This document shows positions 15,001 to 28,000 of a DNA stretch of 60,000 bases, piece after piece. The notes under the pieces were generated by a model. That model had not been told where the DNA came from. It saw only the letters and a list, made by a program, of their open reading frames with translations, and ran no database searches. Each line of letters begins with the position of its first letter. The stretch's first letter is position 1. The position numbers were made by a program, and so were the translations under genes. Origin of the DNA: Phoronis australis (Eukaryota; Phoronida; Phoronidae). Where the stretch lies: NCBI GenBank assembly GCA_002633005.1, contig NMRA01000126.1, positions 607,883-667,882 on the forward strand, read 5' to 3'.

Positions 15001-18000
15001 GAGTTGGGAAATGTGTGACCGAGATGATAGATAATGGTGTCAGTATTGGGCCTGCCCTCTACCTGTAGTCCGTGGTATTAACACTGTTGAACTAATCACT
15101 TACCTATAATAAGTTAGTGTTGTACCTCTTCAAGCGTAATGTTAATCGTTTTTCTGAATTTTACTGTTCATTACAAACTGAAAAGGAATGAATTTCATGT
15201 AACACTTAGATCATTATAAGTATGCATTCAAGCATGGTAATTGTGTGTGTGTTAATACTTCGTTACTGTGTAAAGGATGAGAAAGTCACTATGACTGAAA
15301 TACTTAAACATGATTTACAAGAACACAGAGTGACAAGAATGTGGTGATAATTTGTTTTTGTGATGTATATTTTTAAGGAAGAAATTCACTGATTTTTTAA
15401 GGAGTTTTGAAGCCACCCTCTTTTAAGGGTGACCTCATCCAGTGTCTTTGTGTCATATATTCTTACAATTTTGTTGTTTTCATAAATTACAGAATAGTTC
15501 TGGCCTTTACTTTGTTCCTCTTACTTATCCATGTTTACTAACAATAACATTTATATCTTCTAACAAGAGAAAAAAGGTAAACTTTAATTCAGTGAAACTA
15601 TGGGATTTTTTCTTTGTAAACTTGCAATACTTATTTTGTTCATTTTGAAGATTTTATCAATGTTAGTTCAGTGATAGCTGCATTAAAGCTGGATATTTGT
15701 GTTTCTTTGCCAATCATCAGCTAATCTAAGCACTTGCAATTGTCACCAAGAGCACAATACAAGCACTGCCTGTTATATTGACATACACATTGGTATATAG
15801 TTTCTGGACTCCGTAAAGGAAATTTAATTTTCATATGTTTAAATTATTTAATCTTTTGTTGCTTTTTCACCAGTTTGCAACATCAATTTTATTTTTCTTA
15901 AAAGGAATTGAACAATCAATGGAAAAAATTGATTAAAGGTTTGTTATGTGTTGTTTCCTTTCTTAACATTTTACTATTTTTGATGTTGTGGCAAACTTTT
16001 TTGCCTCTGAACTTACCTTCATTATTTTTCAGAATTTTTTCATTGTCAAGAATTTAATATTTGAGTTAAGCTTTTGTGACCAAATTAATGGGCCCTGGCG
16101 TATCCTTATAATTTAACAATGTTTATCCTTCATTTGTTTCTTTTATGTGGATACTTGTACGAGATGAATAAAACCGACCATTGTTGTTTCCTAGTGCTGT
16201 GGATGAGAACAGTATCATTGTCATGGTTAATGTATGTCTGATCAATGTATTTCACTGCACCATTCTGTACTATTACAGGATCTACTTAACGATGCTGAGG
16301 CATGTCGTCGTAAGATGTCCAATGCCACGGCCCTCATTGACGGTCTGTCGGGTGAGCGTGTTCGCTGGACTCAAGCCAGTAAAGGATTTGAGGCTCAGAT
16401 CCAACGTCTGGTGGGTGATGTATTACTAGCCACAGGCTTCTTGTCGTACGCTGGACCCTTCAATCAAGAGTTCCGTCAACTGTTGCTTAAGAACTGGAAA
16501 AAGGAGATGATTGGCTGTAAAATTCCATTCACAGATGTAAGTATCCTTCATAAGATTGCACTTGTTACACCCATAATTTTTGCGGGTTACTATTTAATCA
16601 TGTGAACTGAATCAAACTTTAAAATGTGCAATTTAACTTAATTTTTTTGATATTAGAGTGCTGCAGGACATTGTTTTTTGGCTTGGGTCTTTAATTTTAC
16701 CTCATCCTCTTGTTGGAGCACACTGTTTTGCATTGAAAAGGATATTTATTAATTAATTGTGTTCATTTGCATTAATCATTCTGAATCTCCAATATAAATT
16801 GTTCTGTAAGTTATAAAACTGCATGCAAGCAATTTTTTGCTACCATTTTATGTTGGGTTATTCACTCAACGTAAGACACTGTCTATCTGCGTACACTGTG
16901 TCTATCTGCGTACACTGTGTCTATCTGCGTACACTGTGTCTATCTGCATACACTGTGTATATCAATTTATTCTTACACCCACCAGGATCTGAATATCATC
17001 AGTATGTTAGTTGATAATGCCACAATAGGCGAGTGGAACCTGCAAGGACTTCCCAATGATGAGCTCTCCATTCAGAATGGTCTGATTGTTACCAAGGCGG
17101 CCAGATATCCTCTGTTGATTGACCCTCAGGGTCAGGGTAAAATATGGATCAAGAATCGTGAAGGAGCTAATGAACTGCAGGTAAACCTTCTTCAAATATA
17201 TGCTTTATGTTTTAGGTAGAGAGCAATTTTGGGCTTGTTCTTGGAAATTGTTCCTTTACTTTTCACGTAACTTAATATTACCTGCTGACATACCACGAGA
17301 ACAGAAAGATTTTATGCTGGGCGCAGCTATTCAGTATCAGTATGGGGTAATAAAATAATTATCTTCTCAGCCATGACCTGAAACCATTTTCATTAATGTA
17401 CTCATATAAGACAAATTGACAATAACACAATTTAAGACCAAGCTGAGGACCCATGGCTGTCGCAGTGGTATCCAGCGGGATTCGAACCTATGAGCTTGTG
17501 TGCAGGAGGCAGTCACACTCAACCCAGTAGGCCACACTGTCTCCTACCTACTACCTGTGTATTACAAAATAATGTGTTCTGGACAATCAGAGCCTGACTT
17601 GTAAGATTGTAAATTGTCTATTGATTTTCTCCTCATACTCCATTGCAGGTGACTGCACTAAACCACAAATACTTCCGTAACCACCTTGAGGACAGCCTCT
17701 CTCTGGGTCGCCCCCTCATCATTGAGGATGTGAGTGAGGAACTTGACCCCGCCCTGGACAATGTCCTGGAAAAGAACTTCATCAAGAGTGGCAAGACCTT
17801 CAAGGTGAAGATAAGTCTGAACAAATTAGAATAATATTATGTATAAGTCAAAGTACCAGCATACAAGGTGAAATTTGTCCTGTCTAAAACTGAATGATAT
17901 ATATATTTATTCTGCGTGAAACTGGATTTCAAATGAACAGATAAGTGTTACAGCTACTAAACAATTCTGAATGTGGCAGCTTTTGTTTTGAAAACCTTTT

Positions 18001-18971
18001 CACTTAATTTTGAAATGTTGAGTTCTATGGGTGTAAACCAAAGAAGGATTTTCTAATTAGTGAATCTCCTACGTCACCTGCAAATACAGAGGACAATACA
18101 GGATTGGATTGGGGTGTGCAATTTCAGGATAACAATAGATCTCATTAAACAAAGTTGAGGACAGCACAGGACAGCTAGGATAGGATAGGATTTCTGTCAC
18201 ACTTAATTCTGCATAAATAAACGTAAACACCTAAGGGAAGGAAGAGGTACCAGGCTAACAACCATTCTGATGCCATCCAAGGTCTCCACAAACATAAGGA
18301 TTCTTGATGATGATCCATGACTGTCCGCGATCAGTCTTGAAATAAGAAATTTTTTTGTATTTGTGGGTTCAGTGAGACCTCGTCTATCCTGCCCTGCCTT
18401 TAAATACTACAAAGCCATTGAGAGGATGGGATCCAGCTTAATTGGTAGTGAGATTTAGACGCTCACCTAGTAATAAGAGAATAGTTATTGAACTAAAGGT
18501 AGTCTGGTCTCTTGTAGGTGAAAGTTGGTGATAAAGAGGTGGATGTTATGGATGGTTTTAAGCTGTACATTACTACAAAGCTGGCCAACCCAGCATACAC
18601 GCCAGAGATCAGCGCCCGCACATCCATCATTGACTTCACAGTCACCATGAAAGGACTGGAAGACCAGTTGTTGGGCATTGTCATCCTGACAGAAAAACAG
18701 GTATTCACTTCGTTTGAATGTACACTAATGTACTGGCTCATCTGTTACATATAGGATGAGCACTGTATTAGGTGCTAGATTCTCTGGCATGGTTCCTGTC
18801 TTAATATAACTATTATCTTGGGACATCTTGTTTTACATCGCAAATAGTGTCCAATGGTTTTGATTTAATTTTGCGATCCTCATAAGAAATCAAGTTGTGA
18901 AATACAGAAGGCAAATTGAAAATGGTGGAAGAAGTTTAATTGGGTTACTGATACTAATTCTGGAAAATGAT

Positions 18972-19011
<40 letters not shown>

Positions 19012-22000
19012 TTATAATTTGCTGTTAGATGGTTTCAACGCATTACATCATATATTAATCAGGGCTTGGAATTTTCCGCGGAAACGCGGATTTCCGCTTT
19101 TTTCAAATGTTCTTTCCGCGCATTTTATTACATTTCCGCGTAAAAAAAATCAGATTTGATATAAAATTTCCGCGGCAAATTCCTTTCTTACCGCGGCGTT
19201 GCAGACGACGTTCACCTCGAAAAGCGGAAGTTGCTCTTTATGTTTCGGAGGAAGGTAAATTGTCAACATTGCTGGGGCATCTGGGATAGCGTGGTGGGAT
19301 TTTCAATGGCGTCTCGTGTTATTGTAAACCGCGGCGACAAATACTACGGCTCTGCAGCCAAAAGTGTGTGAATTGGGAATGGACGGGCGACTTAAAAGGA
19401 CGCAGACGCATACTACTGATGGTGGTAACGTTTTTTTTTTGTTTTTCTTTTTTTTTAGTCCTCCCGATTTTTGTCGGGGGAAGGTTCACTTCGACCATTT
19501 CAAGGCTGGGTAGCGCGCATGATTTGGGCCGTAAAAGTTTCCGTGTTTTTTGTCATTGGTCATTCCAAGCCCTGATTAATGGGTAAAAATTTAGAAATTC
19601 TTATTTTAATAAATATTGTAATTGGCAGTTGTCTTTGTGATATTTCTGTAAGCAAACATGAAGAAACAAGTTTTTATTTATCTTGGTATGATCACGTGTT
19701 CAAGATTTTGACGTTTTTAGAATCACGGATAATTAGCCAGTGAGTGTAATGTCCACGTGGAGTTGAGCATGTTAACTGCCTTGTTTGGTGACACAGCCTG
19801 TAGACTGAAGACTGTTAACTATCTGCTTAGCAAAACATCATAGTATTGGCAATATAGTTGATTGGACTAAACTCAGTTTTCAGTTATTCCTGCATGTTTG
19901 TGAGTATGGTAATCAGGTGAAAATTATACTGTAATATAAATATACCTTGGAGTCACTGTTTGTTTTACTAAACCACTTTGCTCTTACTGGAAAGTTGTCC
20001 ATTTTTACCTGCTGATGTAGCGCTCAATGCATCAAAATACATTCAAGTAGTCTCATTGAGTGTTAATGTCTGAATTTGGCAAATCGCCTTTAATCAATAC
20101 TTATACATCGCAAAAATTTTCTTTCAGGAACTTGAAGCGGAGCGCACCAAACTGTTGGAAGAAGTGACCGCCAACAAACGTAAGATGCAAGAGCTAGAGG
20201 ACAACTTGTTGTATCGTCTGACGTCAACAGAAGGGTCATTGGTCGAGGACGAATCACTCATTGAAGTGCTGCGCATCAGTAAGACTACTGCTCAGGAGGT
20301 CAGCGAGAAATTGACCGTTGCTGCTGAGACTGAGATCAAGATCAACACGGCTCGTGAGGAGTTCCGTCCTGTGGCCACTAGGGGGAGTATCCTGTACTTC
20401 TTGATTGTTGAGATGAGCATGGTTAACATCATGTATCAGACGTCGCTGCGACAGTTCCTGGAGATCTTTGACATCTCGATGGCGCGCTCAACCAAGTCAC
20501 CCATCACTCAGAAACGTATCAATAATATTATTGAGTATCTGACATTCGAGAGCTTTGCGTACACAAGCAGAGGTCTGTACGAAGAGCACAAGTTCCTCTT
20601 CACACTTCTGCTCACGTTCAAGATCGAGATCTCATCCGGTCGACTCAGGCATGAAGAGTTCTCCACGTTCATCAAAGGTGGCGCTGCCCTCGACTTGAAT
20701 GCAGTTGAGCCGAAGCCAAAGAAGTGGATTCTGGACATGACCTGGTTGAACCTTGTGGAGCTGAGCAAGCTGCCACAGTTCGCTCAGATATTACGGCAGA
20801 TTGCTGCAAATGACAAGGTGGGCTGCACCCAATTCATTGACAGATTCTCATGTGAAGTACTTTACTGTATCAGAACAAATCAATTGGCATTCAGTCATAG
20901 AGTGTAGAAACTTCCTAGTGTTAAAAGTTTTTCACGGAAAGATAGTGTCTTTTTCTTAACCTCAAAATGATTATGAAAAGTAAACTATAATCTTTGGCAG
21001 AATATAAAAAGGCTAAAAAGATTTTTGACCACATTCAATAAAGTCTAAAAATTTCAATGTCTTTTTTGCAGGCATGGAAAGCCTGGTTTGACACAGATGC
21101 ACCAGAGGAGGAACCCATCCCTGATGGTTATGGATCATCTTTGGATACATTCCGAAAACTTCTGTTGATCAGAAGCTGGGCCCCTGACCGTGTGGTGCCG
21201 ATGGCGCGCAAATATATTGCAGAAGCTATGGGTGTTCGGGTATGAGTCAAGTTCATGTTGTCATTGTTAGAAGAGGAAATATTATTTAATATGTACTACA
21301 GCAGCTGTAGTCTATGTTATTTGCTTAAAGTAACAGTGCTCGGATGTGCATTCATTTTTAGTTAAGCAATTAAGGCCTGTTGAATTCCATGCCTGTTTCT
21401 GTACACCGTCACTTAACTGCATTGTCTTGCACTGGTATTGACCAGAATTGAAACATGTTGGTCTGTGCAGCCATTGTTTTCATTAAAGCACGTATCAAGT
21501 CTATGGAAATGTGTAAAAGATGTAATAAGTAACATATTACCTGTAAACACTAACTGTTGATAGCAGCACTTGAACCTAAACAGCTCTTGTGGAGTGAAGT
21601 GCTGGTGACTTCTCATTTTATCATTATGGTATCGTACACTTCACGTTCTCTAGTGTTAGCCAAGTCTTCAATCATTGTAAAAATAAGTGATAAATTATTT
21701 AGTAAATTGATTTGTGTCAGTGTGTAGTCAATTTCAACTTAAATACATGGATATTTCTGTGAAATTTGCAGTTTGCTGAAGGTGTTATTCTCAACATGGA
21801 TAGTATGTGGGAAGAAAGCAGGAAGAACTCTCCCCTCATCTGTTTCCTGTCCATGGGATCTGATCCGACAGAAAATATTGAGCGACTAGCCAAGCAAAAG
21901 GGCATTCGTAAGATAATTATTCTATCTTATCATTTGTTGAGTTCAATTTGTGGTAATCTTATATAACTCATTGACAAAAGCTTCTGCAAAATCTCACCAA

Positions 22001-25000
22001 TTTAGGACATGATATGGTGGAGAAGTCAAATTTTATTTCATTCTCATTTTTTGTTGAAAAATATACAGCAGCAAATTAATGTTTTTCCACGTTCAAGTTG
22101 TGTTCCATCAGTTGACAATATTTCTGAAAAAATATGGGCATTCACGTCAATGCTGAAAATGAAAGAGGGCATTTTTGGCAATTATGTTTGTTTGAAATTT
22201 GCAAGATATTGCCTTATTTGAAAAAGGTAGAATGACTAGGTGGGTATGATTTTGGTTAAACAGATTCAAGAGAGTCTTGATTGGAGAAATTTTAGCAGAC
22301 GTCATGAGACTGTGTTGCGTACAAATTCCGTCTTCCAAGTTTACCAACAATTGCGACATCAAGATGTCATCACGCTTGCAACTGTTTGCAGTATAACCTC
22401 AATGCTTTATTACTCAACATTTATATTCTTTTATTGCATTTCACATGAATGGATTACTTGCCAGTATCGTAACATATTTCTGTCCAGCTTAGTTTGATTT
22501 CGTGTTTGAGCTTTAAAGTAAAAGTACAAGACTCGATGTATTCTTTAGTATTTGTAATTATTACATTTTTACACTACTTGAAGTCTAACCATTGTTGCAA
22601 TTACAGAGCATAATATGACTTGGTTACTGTGTGTGTGTCAAAAGGGGTAGACTTGTTTTCACCTTGAACACTTGCAGGCTGTGGCGCTATCTCTATGGGT
22701 CAAGGTCAGGAGGTGCACGCCAGACGTCTGATCTCAAACTCTATCACAGAGGGTGGGTGGGTTCTCCTACAGAACTGCCATCTGGGACTTAACTTCATGG
22801 ATGAACTCTTGGAAACGGTGAGCGACTTCTGATGCCATTTTTCTTAATCATAAATCTCAACTCCATGAAATTCTGGAGAAAGATAGTGAAGTATATTATA
22901 TGGATGCAATATTTGATATCTTAAATCCATCATGGTTGTATAGAAATAACAGTTCTCTACTATTGTGCTTAGGTGACGACCACAGAACCGATGCATGATG
23001 CATTCCGATGCTGGATCACGACAGAGGTACATCCCAAGTTCCCCATCAATCTGCTACAGTCCTCCATTAAGTTCACCAATGAGCCACCGCAAGGGATCAA
23101 GGCGGGTCTCAAGAGAACCTACGCTGGAGTCACACAGGTAGTGATAGTTCTCATAGTGACATGCAGCAGTGTAATAATATGTAATTATTATGGTGGCCTT
23201 GACCTCATTAAGAGTTGGAAAATGTTTTGGGTGTGGCATCTGCTGCAGATTGTGTTATCTTTACACAAAAAATTCATTAGCCTTAAAATTATGACCTTAA
23301 AAATCCCTGCATCCCATACCAGCGGGAAACAATTTGGACACCGTGTGACAAATGCTTGTTTATTAGTTGGTACATCATTATAATGGAAAGCTAGATAAAG
23401 TAGATGCCACTGTTGGTGCCTACAGCAAACAATACAATATCAGACACAGCATATATGCTATAGGAATTTAATGCTAATGTTTGTACTCTGCCAGGAACAA
23501 CTGGAGATAAGCAACATGCCTCAGTGGCGACCCACACTATATGGTGTGGCCTTCCTACACACCACTGTCCAGGAAAGGAGGAAGTTTGGACCAATTGGAT
23601 GGAACATTCCCTATGAGTTCAACCAGTCTGACTTTACTGCCACGGTGCAGTTTGTTCAGAACCACCTGGATGATATGGATCCTAAAAAGGTGTGTACTGT
23701 TTTGTTTTCTTTTGATTTTTACATTTTACCTTGGTATGGTTTTCATCATGTTTGCTCTAACAGAGTTATTACTAGATTTGTTTTGTATGTTTAGTATTTA
23801 ACATTGCTTTTTATTTTTAAAGATTAACACACTGTGTGTTCTTTAGACTTCCGAGCAGTATTGTATATTTACCTGAACTCATATAGTAAATTTATAGTCT
23901 GTTATCTTTTGAGTTTTTTATTTCATAAATAATGTTCAGGAATAACATGAAAGCTTTCAAGAATATTAGACCTTGGGGTCATATTTAGCACAAGTCAACA
24001 GAGACATTTTTTCTGGTATACTTTCAAAGAAGAAGTACAGTTCTGGTAGCGATTTGTTTTAAACTTTGAAAAGTTAAATAAATGAAAACCAAAAATACAC
24101 TTGTGAGCTTAAGTTTATGTTTAATTGCTCAACAGTAACTGTTACTTATAATACTTGGCATACTATTATACAGGGTGTTTCCTGGAACACTGTACGTTAC
24201 ATGATTGGTGAGGTCCAATATGGAGGTCGTGTGACAGACGACTACGACAAACGTCTGCTCAACACTTACGCCAAAGTATGGTTTGGGGAGGGAATGTTCT
24301 CGGATAAGTTCCAGTTCTACACAGGTGTGTAGGTGCTTCTATGGATTTTATTAAAACTGAATTTTGTTAATGCACTTTGTGGTGTGGTGATAAAGATAAC
24401 GATAAATCATGCAAGCTGTGTTACTACATTGAAGTTTTTGCAAACATCGGTATGGGAAGTTTTTTTGATAGTTAACGTTGGCTTACACTCCGTTTCACTC
24501 AGTATCACGCTATACTGTTGAATGTCATTTTAAGTATAATGTTTGTATATTTCTTGTGTTATAAATGTTAATAACTATATAGTAATAATTAAGTAGGTGT
24601 AATTGTTGTTAGCCTATAATGATGGAAGTTGTGAATATCATGCTTCAGGTTACACCATTCCTAAGTGTAAGACTGTTGAAGAGTACCGTGGAGCCATTGA
24701 CAGTCTCCCACTGAGCGACACGCCAGAGGCGTTTGGTCTCCACCCAAATGCTGACATCACGTACCAGGCGAACACTGCAGACACCATGTTGAACACAATC
24801 CTGAATGTACAACCAAAGGAATCAGGAGGAGGTAGCGGGGAGACGCGTGAAAGTGTTGTTTACAGATTAGCAGACGACATGTTGGAAAAGCTTCCACAAG
24901 ATTACATACCCCACGAGGTTTGTACCATTTAAGGCTGGTGTAGCATGGCTGATTTTGTGAACTTGAGAAAGAGGAATATTAACTTTTTGGAATGTTCATG

Positions 25001-28000
25001 GGCAGGAGTTTATTTCTTTGTTTATTTATTCATTTATGTATATTTAATTGTACTTTATTTTAAAGCACCATACTGCAGTGCCATAGTTAGTTGATGTTTT
25101 GGGATGGATCCCTTCATTTTTGTTTTTAATAGGCTAACAAATGGGTACTATGTTTTGTAGGCTATTTGAAAATAGGCAATCCCTTTAAAGTACTGTGTGC
25201 TTAAATGTTTGTCATTTTCTAAAACTTGACTCTTTCCACTATGTTCTAGGTCAAGGAACGTCTGCGAAAGATGGGACACTTGCAGCCACTGAATATTTTC
25301 CTGAAACAGGAAGTGGACCGTATGCAGCGCGTCATTTCGGCTGTGCGTGTGACCTTGAAAGATCTAAAACTGGCCATTGATGGAACGATTATAATGAGTG
25401 AAAACCTGAGGGACGCGTTAGACAATATGTTCGATGCTCGTGTACCTAACTTTTGGAAGAAGGTGAGTGGCTCAGGCATGAATGGGGTGGTGGCTTAAGT
25501 GTCATGTTAAAATGTAGCTATCCAGAGTGTGGGGCCAGTATCTTTAAATGTGAAATGGCCAACATATTGTAAGTGTAGACTACATATACACTCAATCTGA
25601 CATACATTTGGAACAGACATTGAGTGATAACAACAATGTGAAAGTAATCTGACTTGTCAAATCAATGAGGTGATGTTTGGGGTGTTTCTGACAATCACGG
25701 CATTAGTTTAACTACAAAGCAATGACAAAGCATTTAGATATATCTGAATAGGATGTTAGTTACATAAATATAGATTATTACATGGCGAAGTCGTTATCCC
25801 CCGTTATCTAGAGCCCGAGTGGATTTTCGAGAATTATCGCCCGAGGGGCATTAGCCCCGAGGGTCATAATTCTCCAGCATCCACGAGGGCTCTAGATAAG
25901 GGGGATAACGACTGAGAACATGTAATAATCTATTTATACCACATACTGAGCGAGAAACATTACAATGAATCGATCTACCTTTCTTGACTCGCCTCGGCTT
26001 TGTAACTACTTTCTATGTCAGAGGCCTGGGGTCGGAGGTCGTGACCTTTTAAGAAAAACCGGGCTATTTTTGTCAAATAATGCTTTTACTCAAAACCAAT
26101 TGAAAACTTAAATATAATAGAAATAAATTGAATTTATAAATTAAGGTTTACCAACTATTATAGCTTAAAACATGTATTTTTCACGCTAAGCTTCGGCCGG
26201 GAAATTATCGTCTGCTAAAGTAGGTTACCACTGGTAACTGAATATAATTCTCAAGTCAAAGATCCTGACGACACGATACCCGCATTCAAACTGTAGATCG
26301 GTGATTTACAATTAAGAGGACATGAGAGAAAATTTTCACTGAATTAAGATATCATTTTTATGGAAATTATGTGTCTTATTTTTCGTGGCGTATAAGTACA
26401 GTACAATGCTCTTTGCTGAACATGCGATTGTTGCGCGTGCTCATTTAAGTATTCTATTTTCACTCTTGATGACGTCAGTCGCTGTGTGGTGTAGTGGTAA
26501 AGTCGGCGACCAGCAATATAAAGGTCCTGGGTTCGACTCCGTCCTCGGTTTCCCGCCAAATCGTTATCTCACTAGTGAGATATCTTTATGGGTTATTACA
26601 CGGTTGTATCTGCCATTTGACGCTAATATTGTGGTATAATGAACAATATGTTAGTTACATCTGAAAAATATTTCAGTTTCATCTAAGAAGTTTCTTAGTG
26701 ACGTGTCACCTTGTAACACATGCTTATTTCAAAATGATTTTTTGAATGCCATATAGGACCAGCAAGTAAGTTCAGCTTGCTGCCTTTTGGATATGCAGAC
26801 AATATATTAAGGTGTTACCTAATTCTTGGGAGGTGCATTGCCTTGGGAGAGATCTGAACTTTCAGCTTTTAAACATTTTTACTTCTGCTCCCCAGATCTC
26901 ATGGCAGTCAGCCACCCTGGGATTCTGGTTTACTGATCTACTGGACAGAAATGCGCAGTTCCACTCATGGGTGTTTGATGGACGACCCAACTATTTCTGG
27001 ATGACGGGATTCTTTAACCCACAGGTGGGTAGCAATGATGGTGAAGTATGATGCGGTATAGCATGGGGCTGTGCGGTATAGTATGTTACAGAACAGTGTA
27101 GTATTCAGTATGGTTTTGTGCAGTACAGTGCAGTACAATCCAGTACAATGGGTTCATTATACTACTGTGGCAGTGCAGTACACTCTAAATTCATTTAGTG
27201 ACAAAATTTGGAAAAAACGTAAAGAATTTTGTTGAAACCTGCACAGAAAGTGATGATTGTCACCTAGCAACTACTCCGAACTGGAGAGAGATGATATGAC
27301 CGTGACCTATTTTGTTCAAACTAACAAACTTCAGCAAAAGTAACTTTTAAAAATGCTTAGCTCGTGTCACCACATCTACGAACCAAACAGATTAGTATAT
27401 TAACCAATGTGCTTACTTATGTCCTGGTGCAATGTTGGCCTGATATGATCTATTGTAGAGACTAGTGGCAAGAGTTTGATTTAAAATGGTAGAATCTCCT
27501 AGACTATTCCAATGCAGTGATGTCACACTTTCCATCCCTATTTGTCCAAAATATTTTATGATAACCAACCCACCTTCGTTAACTTTGTTCTGGTCAACAA
27601 CGAACTTACTCAAAGACAAAAGAGATAAAAAATGAAATTGAGACAAAAATGTCTCAGCTATAAATCGGAAGATAGCGACACAGTTTTTGTCAAAAGTTAT
27701 ACTTGAAGAAATTTACGTTAATCTTTTATGCACAATGAATAACAATGGTGACAAATCTGTGAAGATATTACTTTCTGGCATTATACCTGGATTGCTAAAA
27801 CCTTCCAAAGATATATTGCATTATTTCTTTAACTTAGGCTGCAGTGTCTGACTAGAATGAGATTCAAGAGATGTATAATAGCAGTTGTGAGAGGTCACAT
27901 TTTGCAAGGTTATTATTAATGTTTATTGATATCGCAGGGTTTCCTGACAGCCATGAGACAAGAGATCACCCGCTCACACAAGGGCTGGGCTCTGGATGGT

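Larger units (their letters stand above)
16986..20817 (+). other. Dynein exons for AAA5 and the AAA5-AAA6 linker
   Basis: The exon 16986-17180 has the AAA5 landmark NEWNLQGLP-like sequence (here [17 protein letters not shown]) and the degenerate P-loop [16 protein letters not shown]. As in dyneins generally, this site lacks a normal GxxxxGKT and is not expected to hydrolyse ATP. Exons 17649-17804 and 18518-18700 continue AAA5 ([10 protein letters not shown]-like [25 protein letters not shown]). The 690-bp exon 20128-20817 begins with a charged helix (buttress or strut type) and runs into AAA6 ([15 protein letters not shown]). Confidence 0.9.

Noticed and set aside
26481-26560. Functional tRNA gene
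   Set aside because: A- and B-boxes are good, but no acceptor stem or T-stem of full length can be paired; more likely a SINE head.
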